Assembly (NCBI GenBank): GCA_947034885.2
Contig: OX344754.2
Coordinates: forward strand, 12,879,501 to 12,943,500
Source of the DNA: Thuidium tamariscinum
Lineage: Eukaryota > Streptophyta > Bryopsida > Hypnales > Thuidiaceae
Length of the DNA: 64,000 bases
Reading direction: 5' to 3'
The notes below the pieces were generated by a model. The model worked only from the letters and a program-made list of their open reading frames with translations. It was not told where the DNA came from and made no database searches. The translations under genes and the position numbers were made by a program. Below, piece after piece: positions 20,721 through 33,000 of the stretch; within the stretch, counting starts at the first letter, position 1, and each line of letters starts with the position of its first letter.

Positions 20721-22244
20721 TCATTTCTATTGCATTCATCCAAGAAAACAAAAAACAAAAACATTTTTTTAGGAATCTAGTCGTAGTATCTTGCATGTAA
20801 CTTGTTTGAAATCACATAGTGAAAATTTCATGAAGTTTGACCATATAGATTGAAAGATATAAGTATTCAAAGTTGGAGAAAAAAGTTTTTTGAGCTACAG
20901 TCTATAATTTCAGATGACTTCTGCCATCATTTTTGGAAAGTTTTTGTGGAAGTTTTTGCACCATGGAACTTGAATTTAAAATATTTTTTGTGTAAAAAAA
21001 TTGAGTTGAGAATTTAGAATTAAAGTTTCAAAGAAAAAATGACATGATTTTTTTATTAAAAAAATTATAAAGTAGAAGTAGATTCAAGATTGAAAGAAAA
21101 ACTAAATAGTTAATAGCTCTAATATAGAATTGAAACACAGTTATCCCAACAATGAGATTGTTCTCACAAATAAATGAAGCCTTTTCTAAATTTACTTTTG
21201 AAAAATTATGAAAATTGCATTTAGAAATGAATCCTACAAATTATTTTCTCGAGAAGATGTTGAAATTTATCAAAAACTAATATTGTCCATAACTTCTTCA
21301 TTACTAGTCCAAGTAGAATGAATCAAAGCTTTCCATGTAGATAAAAATAATTTTGTTTTTGGAAAAAAGACTTGATTTAGTTTTTTCTTCTTACAAATTT
21401 TTTTGATTGCCTGCCGAATTTAATTTTAGACATTTTGTGGTATAACTCTTACTCCTAAGCAGCAATTGAAATAAAAATTATGTTCCCACAAAGCTAATCA
21501 ATTTTTCTATCTTATGCAAAAGTTCCAAAAAGTTTCACCAAAAATTGAGGACATAGAAACCTACTCGAAGTCCATTTTGTCCTTGAAGGTGACAACAATC
21601 CTTTAGGAGTTAAATATAAATCCCGATTTTTTTTTCCATGAAAATTTATTAAAGAAGAAAGCAACTAAATGTCAATTTTGTTAAACATTAGAGAAGAATT
21701 GGGGTCTCAACATCCCTAATATTTTTGGCTTAGAAATTAATTGTTTGGTTTTCACAAAAGGAAAATTTTCATTTTAAATGTCTTTGCTACATGTTAATAA
21801 TTTGATATCAAAGGCATGCCCTAATCACATGTTGATGGTACCATTCAAATAGGCATCTTTCTTGTGCCCAACCTATGTAGCAACCATAGCCGTCCCTTTC
21901 ATGTACTGCATGAGTGCATGGGCATGTTGCCATTGAAAGCAATGAAGACAATGGGGTTTTTTAGTATATTATTGTCCTATTATCTTATAATTTTGTTTGT
22001 ACCTTTTTAGATATGAGTCCATTTTCAATTTGGATACCTATGGATCCTATTTCTTATCTAATGCTGTATTATAGAAAGGAATGAGGCCTCTGGAAGACTA
22101 CTGGACAACTTTGAGAGGACCCCACAATTTGTGTTTTTTTTGCTTAAGGAATGTGTTTTCCTTTATTCCTGCTCACTGTAAGTTACCATGTCAAATGCCT
22201 ATTAGTGGCCCAAAAGCCAAGTATAAGGTCTTAAATAATCAAGG
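20721..22244. other. AT-rich repetitive DNA without genes
   Basis: No coding frame above 60 codons and no bounded element were recognised. The stretch at 21830-22000 is slightly richer in GC but shows no frame. Confidence 0.35.
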
Positions 22245-23107
22245 TTAACCCCTAAACGTCTTGATCCATTGTGAAATGGTCAAACATCATGTTGAACTAA
22301 ATTTGGCCTTCTAAATTGTGTTCAAACAACAATATTATATTTTTATTACTTGAGACTAAGAATTGTATATCACTATGAGAAATTTCAATTTGTTTTGTGA
22401 AAAATTATAATTGTTATCATTTTTGTTGCAAAAATTGAACATAAATAAGTAAAAATAGAAAAAACAATCCAAATTATTTGAATTTTTCACAAGTGGTACA
22501 AGTAGAAATGGAAATTAGTGTGAAGAATTTTCAGTTGGTTCTTTTATTTTTTACATCCAAAACAACCACAACAAAGACCTTGAAGTCAAATTCAACTATC
22601 AAACCAAATTTATCCTTTTATTTAATTGATGTATAAAATTTTGATATTTTTCACTAGTGGAAAAGTTCATTTTCTATTTATGCTGTTTTTTTCAATAATT
22701 TTGATGGAAAAATAAAATTATTGTGATTTTCTTAAGCTAAAGGTGGAAATAAAATTATATCAATTAGAAAATATATTAGAAAAATTTGTAATTTTTACTA
22801 TAAATCAAGGATAGAATGAAAAATATAATTCTATAATTTAAATTCAAATTCCATTTTTTAAAAAGAAAATATGAATTAAAAACACACTATACTATGTTAT
22901 TTGGATTCTAACATATGGAGCTTTCAGTTGCAATAATTCTTTCAATTTTTGACATTTTTCAAAATTTCAAAATGGAATAGAAAGAAAACTTATCAAGCTT
23001 CATGTTCTTAGTTTAAAATATACACCAATAATGGATATTTTGAAAGTTACAATCAGGGTTGACCAAGGCGCAGCCACTTTTTGGATGCACAGACCTTAAA
23101 GGGTTAA
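22245..23107. mobile_element. TIR family C element, copy 2 (~860 bp)
   Basis: The left end, TTAACCCCTAAACGTCTTG, and the right end, CAGACCTTAAAGGGTTAA, are inverted partners over the outer dozen bases. No coding frame is present. The target duplication is not clear. Confidence 0.5.
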
Positions 23108-23504
23108 GAACTATAATGCACCTTAACCATAATTATTGAATATTTTTAATTCAAATTTTTCCCTTTTCTTTTACAATTTGGTTTAAGTATTTTAACCAAA
23201 TTGTGGGGGAAAAAAACATATCCAAACTAGTCCAATGACCATCTACCATCCAAATTATTTATTTGATGGCATTGTGAATGATTTCAATCATTGACATTTG
23301 GTGAATGTAAAAAAGCTTTTTATAGAAGTAGGATAGAAGCTTTTTAATAGTCTTTCTTTTTGGATTTATCTTTATCTTTAGAATTTTTTCTTTTTTTTGG
23401 AATATATATTTTAAAATTCAAATCCTATAAAATCTAATGTACTCTAATTTCACTAATACTTGCTAAATGGCTTTAAGAATCAAATTAAGCCCCAACAAGC
23501 TTGT

Positions 23505-24481
23505 TTAACCCCTCAAGGCCCGTGGCATAAACATGTTCAAAAACATCATAGCTTTCGAAGCCTTACAGATAAAAATGTCACTAAACTATACAAATCTTAA
23601 CCGTACAATATTGTAGTAAATATGTTGTAGATGATGTGTACAAAATTTGGAGTCATTTGACCGCATAGATTGCAAGATTATAATGTTTTAGTGCTGAAAA
23701 TGGATGCTGAAATTTTCCCAAAAACACATTCAGAGGTGAAATTTGATTTCTAAACCTACTCAAATGAAAAAACTTTACACTACAAAGTGATTCAAAACTA
23801 ATATAAAAACACATTGGTGGAAAAAAAATTCACTCAATTAACTCATTATGTCTACAAAACAGCTTTGAAATGTCAAAAATTAGCAAGAAAAAATACAAAA
23901 ACTACATCTAAGGCTGAACCTCTATTTACCAAAACGCTTCTCAGTCACTCATTACTTCTTGGATTGACATGAAACTTTAGTCACACAAAGTAGACTAGTA
24001 TGCACAACTTTTCCAACAAATTTCATTGAAAATGGACTCTATATGAAGAAGAAACAAGCCGTCAAAGTTTACTATATTCCCCAAATGGCAGGGTTTTGAA
24101 CTTTGAATTGCTCCCAAACATTCAAAACAACTTGAATTGACACAAAAATTTTACCACACAAACTAGACTTTAAAGAAATCAAAATTTAGAAAATTTTATT
24201 GAAAATGATCATTTGATGAAAGAGAAACAAGCCCCCAAAGTTGCAGCCCTAAAATGCAGTTTCTCAACTCAAATTAAACCTGCAAACTTTGATTGGCTGC
24301 CAAAAGATCATCACATTTTGGATCAATCTTAAAATTTTACCACACAAACTAGAAGACAACACGCAACTTTTCCAACAAGTTTTTCTGAATTTGGAAATTG
24401 GATGCAAAAGTTATATCACTTTGAATTAGACTAAAAACTTTGAAAGGCGCTATTTGTGCCCCTTGGGCGTTGAGGGGTTAA
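23505..24481. mobile_element. TIR family C element, copy 3 (~977 bp)
   Basis: TTAACCCCTCAAGGCCC at the left pairs with GGGCGTTGAGGGGTTAA at the right (one mismatch). TGTT adjoins both ends, overlapping the left terminus by one base. The interior is AT-rich with repeated phrases such as ACACAAACTAGA and is non-coding. Confidence 0.65.
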
Positions 24482-24904
24482 TGTTTTTTTTATTGTAACT
24501 AAATTCTAAAAAATTTCCAAAGTCAAACTAATATCTATTTTTTATTTTTTTTATTTTCTTTAATCCAAACAAAATGTGGTTATAAAAGTCAACTACTCCA
24601 TACTTGTGATTTTCATCCACTAGTTACAACTTCCTTACCTTTTTCTATTCTAACTTGTTCTTGAAACACCAACACAATGCTAATATTTACTTGTATGAGT
24701 TCTTGTTGAGATGTATATCATTGTAAGAGCTTGGACAATTTCAAATTTGTAAGAATTTGGAGACAAAGCCCAAAACTAAGTTTAAGTTGGAAGTCAATTG
24801 TGGCTTGGAGTTGCAAGGAGAGGACCAACTTGCAAAAGCTTAGTCAAGTCAGTAATCAAATCGACTTGTGAACTTGATGGCCTACGTGAGTAGTCACATC
24901 TTTT

Positions 24905-25135
24905 CACTACAAGGAACTTGTGTTTATGTGATGTTTTCATCATTTTTTGTAATGCATTTTAGTCGATATCCAATGAAACAACTTGTGTTTTTATGTTAAT
25001 GATGATGTCCAATGTAACATTTAAATATTACATTAGATGTTATTATGAACATAAAAATACAAATTATTTTAGTAGACGTTTGCTAAAATGCGTCTCAAAA
25101 AATGATGAAAACATCACATAAAATTTCTTACAGTG
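24905..25135. mobile_element. CACTA-type MITE 3
   Basis: The ~231-bp element starts CACTACAAGGAA and ends TTTCTTACAGTG. The subterminal TATGTGATGTTTTCATCATT pairs with its complement at 25100-25119. Internal blocks around AACTTGTGTTTTTATGTTAA are also partly palindromic. Flanks are TTT and TTC. Confidence 0.75.
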
Positions 25136-25276
25136 TTCTTTGGTTGGATTGCCTCAATGTGCATTGCTATGGAAAGGATAATTTCCGACCTCCCGGCCTT
25201 CCAAAATCGATTATTGAATCAAAATTCTGACTCCTGGGTACGGTACTCCACTTCTTCTAGTGAGTGATTGACACCC

Positions 25277-25447
25277 ATAACATTCAGTAGCCCATAGAAG
25301 GACTGCCTTTCCCTTTGTGAAGTCCCCATCACCTAATTTCATTTGACATTTCTTAAAGTTTGCAACTTTAGTTATTGAATGGTGTGGAATATTCCACACC
25401 ATTTCATCCATTAGGAGGCACTGTGACAGGTTGCTACTGAATGTTAT
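25277..25447. mobile_element. TIR family B element, copy 2 (171 bp)
   Basis: ATAACATTCAGTAGC at the left pairs exactly with GCTACTGAATGTTAT at the right. The core contains the perfect 20-base palindrome GGTGTGGAATATTCCACACC. Flanks are ACCC and GCCC, nearly a 4-bp duplication. It is a shorter relative of 19511-19848. Confidence 0.75.
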
Positions 25448-25505
25448 GCCCCATAGAAGTTTATTAGTGAATGAGAAAAAATCAAAATATACCGTCTATT
25501 GACAT

Positions 25506-25640
25506 CATTGATCTCAGAACATATTCAGGGTTTTTAGCCAAACGTTCATTTTTGGAAGATTTTTTTTAATGTATATAAAGGGTATGAAAAAATTAAGTAG
25601 AAAATGAGCGAAATTTAGCCAGTTCAGTTTGAGATCACTG
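25506..25640. mobile_element. MITE family D, copy 1 (135 bp)
   Basis: CATTGATCTCA at the left and TGAGATCACTG at the right are inverted partners. The interior (GAAAAAATTAAGTAGAAAAT, GAGCGAAATTTAGCCA) is shared with 44727-44857. No clear target duplication is seen. Confidence 0.6.
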
Positions 25641-25759
25641 ATTGATCACGTATGTCCAGGTACATCCAAAATTTAAGAACCCACAGGGGAAATCAACTGG
25701 GGTTCCCACAGCGACCTACTGGGTACCTTAGCATCCTACCGGGGTGCTTGAACTCTTGA

Positions 25760-26015
25760 AGGGACTGACCCCTCGCTCGGCCAATTGGGAAAACCCTGGA
25801 ATTTTTTATTTCCACACATGATGAAAATTTTCAAATTCTGGATTCATATTTGCAATCAGAGGACCCAAATTAGCTGGGAGTGGTTTGTAAAGTAAATTTT
25901 TGAAGCACAAAATAAGGGGCTTTTATTTTTACTTGCACCTCTGGAATGACTTAGAGTGGCTGAGTGAGGGGGCCAGTTCAGCCCAACCGTGCGGGAACAA
26001 CCTGGGGTGATTGAG
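25760..26015. repeat. Dispersed repeat E, copy 1 (uninterrupted)
   Basis: Segments CTCGCTCGGCCA, GGGGCTTTTATTTTTACTTG and GTGAGGGGGCCAGTTCA recur in the same order at 55260-55790, where a TIR insertion splits the repeat. Class unknown. Confidence 0.6.
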
Positions 26016-26125
26016 GGGTCCAGAGCTTGGCTGGGATGCTACAAAGCCTAGCTGGGCTCCCTTTCTAGCCCTATTTCTAGTTTTATTTCTCTCTTTTTGG
26101 TTGTTGATTGAAAAAAATTTGGTGT

Positions 26126-26776
26126 TAATTCCTAAATGCCCAAGGCACCAAAATCTAGTGTTTGCAAAACTTTAAAGTTAAATAAAAACACAACCAAGTT
26201 CTATTTTTAGTAGTTTCATTTTTTGGAAAGTTCTTATAAAAGTCTAGTTTCAGTGACAAAAATCTGATTTAGAAAATCAATGGTAGTGATTTTTCTGTTC
26301 AAGATTTTGTGCAAGGGTACCTATTGCAATCTTGACTTTCCATAGTGTTGAGAGCTCTTGAAAATGAGCCTCAAATACACTAGATCTTGGAGAAAAAATC
26401 ATGTTCAAAATTTAGTTACAAAATAGTAGAGTAGATTTTGAGAAGCCATAAATTGATTGGAGTTATGCATGTTAGGCCCTTTAACCTGATATTTTTTTTG
26501 TCACCAACTTTTCAAATTTGATTTGTGAAAAGAGGTTAGAAAGACTTCACATCACTTTTGCTGTTTTAACACCCTCATGAACAAACATTATAATCTTTCA
26601 CTTCATAAGTGATATTGTTGTATTTACTTTTCCTATGCAATCTCTAACATGTCTAGTTTGAATTTGTACAGTTACAATTGAAGAAAATTGATACAACTTA
26701 TTAAAATGTTGGAATTTTTTTCAATTTAGAACAAATTCCAAGAAGCTCAAAACAGGCCCTAAGCATTTAGGGGTTC
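26126..26776. mobile_element. TIR family C element, copy 4 (~650 bp)
   Basis: The left end (TTAATTCCTAAATGCCCAAG) pairs with CTAAGCATTTAGGGGTT at the right. Internal blocks AAAATCTAGTGTTTGCAAAA, GAGCCTCAAATACACTAG and TTGATTGGAGTTATG follow the same order as in 13025-13655. It is non-coding. Confidence 0.65.
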
Positions 26777-29153
26777 AATTTCCAAACTTTGGAAATTAAA
26801 CCAATACTTTGGACCTCCATTTGGGGATTCTTTTAACAAAGAGGAATACCTACAAAAATTCTATCTAAGAGCAAAGCTTTGCCATCCGTAGGTAGTCCCA
26901 AATCAAGACTAAAAAATCAACTATCATAGAACTTACATAGGATGAAAAGAAACACAAGAAAATTGGCAATAGCTTTGTCATACAGGGCTTTGAGACCCAA
27001 ATTCAAAAACAAAATAAAATAGTTTTGTAATACAGGGACTTTTAAGAACCTTGAATCCAACTCAAGGTTTGTCCAAATGACAAATGACAACATACAGATT
27101 ACAAATTCTCAATGTTTAGATTTTAAAGGGATTTTCAACATCCTTAAGGAGTGAAATCCCCCACAAAACACTTGATTGAAAATGGTTAGTACTTCAAGAC
27201 ACAACTTAAACAACAAAAACTCCTTGCAACTAAGCCTTAGGGGGATTTTCTTCAATAAGATGTTGCAAAATCCCACACCAATGACTTGAAAGGAGGGTTA
27301 GTACTTCAAGAGACTTGAACAAATGCAATCAAGGCAACCAATGCTAGTTCAAAATACTTTAAAACATGAAAGGAAGTAAGCTTGGGCAAAGGCACCCCTA
27401 CATCCTTTGCAAGAAGCTCAAAACACAAGAACTTGGAAGCAAAAAGCAAAATAATTAAAGAATACAAGAACACAAGAAGTTTTTGGAAAATCACAGAAAA
27501 ACTCAACAATATGGTTGCTTATAGCTTAAGCGAAAAATGAAGAAAAGCAGTCAAAGTAAGAAGAAGGGAGGACTTCTGTACATTTCCAAGGCTTCCTTCT
27601 CCTTCAAATTACCTAACAAACTACCTATAGAAAAAAAAAAAAAAACTAACTATCAAAAATCTATCCCACTATTGTAATCATTCTAACTTTGGAAGAAATG
27701 TTCCAATCACCAAATGGAGTATGCCATGATTGTCTTTAGAAGATCCAAATTAGCCTACAAAATCCCCTACTTCTAGACCATTTCACAAGTAAAAGCTAGC
27801 GATTTGAAAACCAATGAAAAAGATAGAAAATCCAACTATTGAATTTATTTTTTTAAGGTTTTGAATAGCTAGGGTTGTTTGGAAGCTTCAAGCATATAAG
27901 AAGAGAGTCTAAAATAGCTTCATTCAGACATTGAATGCTTCTGGTATGCCAATCAATTTGCAAAGAATTTTGTAATCCCATCAAAAGTCATTATCTCTGC
28001 TAGCTCTTGTACTTGTCATTGTCAGAATGTCTTAAAATTTGGTAGGGCACTTATATTTGTTAAAATACACTATCCTAATTTTTAGTGGAATTTCATCATT
28101 ACCAACGAATTTTATATGAATTTTCAAATGTCACTAAAAATGTTTGACTTCCCATAGAGCCATCTTTTGCAATTTAGAAAATTATGAAATTTTTTGGGAA
28201 ACTTATAGGAAGCTTTATAAGGTCAAGTGCAATGTTTTACATATAATTCTCACTTCCTAAATAAGGTGTTAATTAACACCTATCAAATTAATTCCTTTGT
28301 TGAGGAATCGTTTTTGTATGAAGAAATCTTTGTGGTTTGACTTTGTTGTTGTACTCAGATTGGCATGTTTTTAAACTAAAAACACCTCTCTTAAACTTGA
28401 GGTCACAAATCCTCTATGTCTAGAATTTTACCTATAAAGTATAAGAAAGTATTTTTTTAATCCAATTCTTGCAAATGGCATGATGACCTCTACAAAGTCA
28501 ATTCAGCTAAGTTTCCTGGACTTGAGGGGACAATTTCCATTCTAACATCTAAACTCCTATCATCTAAATATCTAACTTTCACTTGGAAGTTTTACCCTTT
28601 TTTTTGTTCTATGATGGGTATTACAATCATCAAGCCTAAAACCACTCAAAACTCCTATCTGACTTAACTAACACCTAATTTGGACACTGGAATATAGAAA
28701 AAGAACCACTTAATGTACTTTCTAGACTTTTAGAAATAACACACCACATTTGTAGGACTTCTACAAAAGAAATAAAGTAAACATACTTTTATTGTCATTT
28801 TCTTATAAAATACTAATAAAAATCAACAAAAAGCAAAAAAAAAAGAATTTTGAGGCCCACGTCACAACTTTTAGTTAGAAGTGATGTGTTGTAATGGTGC
28901 AATAAATTGTAATGCAATGCATTGTAATGATGTGCTAAATTGAATATAAATGTGCGAACCAATCAAACAATGATAACCACATGATAATTGTTGACAAACC
29001 GCAAGTTCTAAACTTTATGATGTAATGTGCTTATTTGGTATTGCCAATTCTATACCCTTTTGATTATCAAGATTGGGTAGATCCAAAATGCATAATGGGA
29101 ATCATTATAATTATGGATTCAAAGATTGGAGAATTGATTCGCAACACATGATC
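26777..29153. other. AT-rich DNA, no gene recognised
   Basis: Open frames are short. The minus frame at 27306-27509 is hydrophobic but isolated and without family resemblance. No bounded mobile element was identified. Confidence 0.35.
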
Positions 29154-30080
29154 TCACTTAAAACTTCTAGAAGACAATGTTTTCTTTTGTAAATCTTTTT
29201 GCATACCATGCTCTTCATTGTCTACTTTTAACACCCTACAACTAATTGCAATGTCTAGTTTTATATCCTTAGATTGGCCCTTATCAGATATGTAGACAAT
29301 AGGAGCTTTCCAAGCAAAGTTATGATATGACTTTGAAATTTTACGTGACTTAATACCAACAATGAAGTAAATGCATTTCTTATGGTTCATGTTGTGTTGT
29401 GATACGGACAATTATGATTTGTGCAACCTCATAGTTTGCTTTGCATGCCTGCCTTTTAGTGTTAAGGTCAATAAATCTTTCCTATTTTTAACAATACTCT
29501 GGTAGTTGTTGGGAGTCTCAACTAAATTTAAGAGATGATTTTCCCAACACTCCAAAGTCCAAAGGAGCTTTCATACATTTGAGTTACATTCTAATGCTAT
29601 AACCATTAATTTTTGTAAGTGACACTCTTTAAGAGACTCAATTTCAATCCAAAAGTGTAGTTCTATTTGCCATCAATACTTCTATTAGTTCTACAATTTT
29701 GACACCAAGTTTTTAAAGTCAATCTTCATATGCAAATATCATGCATTGATCCTCTTCATTGAGAGTTGAAATATAGCCTTTAGCAATTCATTAGCCAACA
29801 ACAAGACTTGGTTTTGCTCCAATAATCTCTTCTACTAGTGCACCTCATATTCATGAAGTTTGAGCATTTTGTCTTTTTTTTCTACAATATACATCAAAAC
29901 TATCAATTGATCTTTCATCGACAAATTTTCTCTTTCAACCTCAAGCAAATGGTATTGCATAAGAAGATTTTTAGCTGGTTTAGAAGACCGCGAGTTTCTA
30001 GATAGTGAGAACTCACTGAAAGCTACTACACATGTGATCTGATGCAGCCAAGAGACTGCCACTTCAGATAATACAATATT
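29154..30080 (-). pseudogene. Decayed coding-like frame, family unknown
   Basis: Read on the minus strand from about 30080 to 29154, one reading frame stays coding-like for about 300 codons with no evident frameshift, interrupted by about nine stop codons. Coherent pieces include LLEVERENLSMKDQLIVLMY, QVLLLANELLKAIFQLSM, WTLECWENHLLNLVETPNNY and the terminal 86-residue piece with YFIVGIKSRKISKSYHNFAW. Several stops are TAG or TAA where a Gln codon would fit. The first half looks like coiled coil. I do not recognise the family; a retroelement gag-like or host gene relic are both possible. Confidence 0.35.
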
Positions 30081-33000
30081 TAATTAATTTTTAAATTTAA
30101 AAAATAATATTTAAAAAATATTTTTTAATTTTGTTTTAAAATATTTTGTTTTAAAATATTTTGTTTTTTCAATTTTTCAATTTGACTAGCAATGCTTGGT
30201 TAACGGATTGGGGAACGGGACTGAAACACTCTCTTAGTGCCTTGAGAAATCTTCTTATAGTATTAGAGTGTCAAATTTGTGAAGATTGTCAACATATATT
30301 AATAGTCCGTATTTTCCATCTCTCACAAATTCTAGTAGCTCATACTTTGTTTGAAATCCGAGTTAAGTATTTGAGGCAAGATGATGTAGATAGATTGAAC
30401 CATCATTTACAATTCAACATTTGGTGTCCTATGATTGTGTAAACTTGAAAACTCTAATCTTGATGTTTACTTGTCTAGCATGTAACTCCAATTAATCTTT
30501 AGAATAGCAGACAATTTATACCTACTTGCATTTGCCATCCTAAAATTAATTTTTAGCTATAAAAAATTAGAACAATGTGCAATTGTGTAATAAATGTCAA
30601 AAGTGCTATCAATGGCTAAAAAAGACCATGAAATTTTACTCTAAAAAAGATTTCAAATTTGGCAAACAGAATTTCTGACAAGGATTGAGATGTGGCTCTA
30701 AAAATGTGGGTGTGAAAAAGGAAAGTGAAAGGAAATTTGATGCCATCATTAGAGTGGGGCAGCCCAAATTTTGAATTACTCTTTTAACTATGACATTCAT
30801 AAGATATTAGTTGATGTCAACCATTCCAATTTTTTTTTTGAGTTAGTTTGTATAATATTTTTAGTCAAAAGAGAAAGGCCTTCTAAAGCCTTGCCACCTT
30901 GATTTTGCTCCTAATATTACAAAATGTGCCTGAAAGTCATTTTAGTTTTAAAATCCTATTTTTTCCATTGATTCCCCCTTTGGTATTTCCTAATTGCATT
31001 TCTTAGATTTTCACCCTAATATTCCCATAGTTTTCATGTCTATCTAAAAACTTCCTAGTTGAAAGTTGTAGTTTAATTAGAAACACTAATACTTTTAGAA
31101 TTGTGAATTCATAAACATTATTTCTAATTTTCATTTTCTAAAAGATGAACCAATATAGTTGTTCACAATGTCCTTCAAAATTATTGTTGGGTTTCCATTG
31201 GATAAACTAAGTGTGTGAATTAAAAATAGGTATGTGACTAGATATGAAACTAAAATTTAAGAAATTTCTTCCTTTTCAAGTTTCTATTACTTTAGGAAAA
31301 TCCATTTTTATGTTGAAATAATCCATGAAAGTTTGCAAAAAAACATATTTAGTATATTTTTTTAATAATTTTTAGAGTTCATTTCAAATAAAACACTAAT
31401 AATTGACATCAAAAGGTTACCTTCTAACAAAATATAATACAAAGACTTTTAAGAATCTAGAGTGGAAAAATTACCAAAGTTTGTTTCAGTTTCAAAGGAT
31501 AGGATGTTTATTTGTGATCTTGCCAAATATTTTTCAATTTATAACATTTCAAGTAGAAGGAACCTTTAGAGCAAAAACTATAATATATATAGTCAAGTTG
31601 AAGCCAACTAGATCTAAAAGGGCTATGCTCAAGTTATCCTCCTAAACCATCAATACCTTTGTGGAACATGTAGGATAACTATTTTCTCACCACTCTTGCC
31701 AATAGCCAAAGATGTATGTATACTTTCTAGATAGAATATGCATGACACCAAGCCTTTTATAGAAAAGAGGTTGTATTTATTATGGATACGTAGAATGTGC
31801 TCTTTATTTAGGTATTGTTTCTATCTTTTTATTTATTTATTTACTTTTTAATCTCATAATTTGTTCCACAACTTTGCCAAGATGTTTATAGTTTCATATT
31901 TTGCCTAATACTTGAAGGAGCCAACACAAAACGTGAAATACCAAAAATTGATACATGTCCAAGCATGTTCTCTACATCTTGAAGGGTTTATTTAATCTAA
32001 CTTATACATGAAATTCATACATATTTTTCAAACATTACATTACCTTGTTTTCCGTGTATGCAAATTATTTGTTGGTAAGTCATGTATCATGTTTAATCTT
32101 TAAAATATACAAAATCTTATATTTAATGGAACAAGAAAAGCATTATGGCTTATGAGGCATTTTAATGCCGTGTGCAATTGTGAGGTAATACATAAAACTT
32201 TGAAATTCAATAACTTTTTTGTTGTTGGTCCAAATGCCACAAAACAAAGTCCATGCCCCTTCGTTATTGAGAACTTTCCAAGAGTATCATGAACTCAATT
32301 GACAAACACATAGTGAAGAAGATCTCAACATCACAAACAAACAAAAACAACTTAAAAGTATGGATGGATAATTATTTTAATGTAAACAATTCTTGTAGCT
32401 AGTAGCCTTTTATCCATACAAATTGGAAATTTTACTCTACTTCTAAAGTGCACAAGACATTCACTTTCTAGACGATGTATAGATTGAAAATTTGATTTCT
32501 TTTACATTATGGGCTTAGATGAAAGCCATCCTAATTTTAGAGATACTTTATAAAGTTGTTGTACTACCTGAGTATTGGATTTGATGTTATTAGAATACAT
32601 ATTTTCTTAAAATTACAAATGTAGAATTTTGTCTAGTTGACTTGTATTGACCCTAGTTCAAACTTGGAATTTGCAAAAATAAGGTCATAGAATCACCATG
32701 TCAAGAGAACCACTTGAACCATTAACCACATTCAGAGTGGTGAGCATGAACGCATGCTAGGGCATAATGCATGCTTGGTCACCAGAAAGCTCAATTCATG
32801 AGGAATAAATTTCAGCAACATCGATCAGTGAAACGGCGCGATTCCTAAGTTATCCCATGGGCACCGCAAATGAAATATGTACTTCTATGTTGGTCAACCG
32901 GAGGGTTCGTCCAATTTTTGAAGATTTTGGGTCTCCATGGGCCTGAAAACTTGTGGACTCCAGGAACGTACTTCAGGCAGAACTTCAGGAATCTCTGGAA
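30081..33000. other. AT-rich DNA, no gene recognised
   Basis: A duplicated GTTTTAAAATATTTT unit lies at about 30130-30165. A 93-codon plus frame at 30161-30442 and an 80-codon one at 31403-31645 show no domain. Confidence 0.35.

Noticed and set aside
30161..30442. 93-codon plus frame
   Set aside because: Considered as a small gene, but it lacks conserved motifs, start context and coding-like neighbours.
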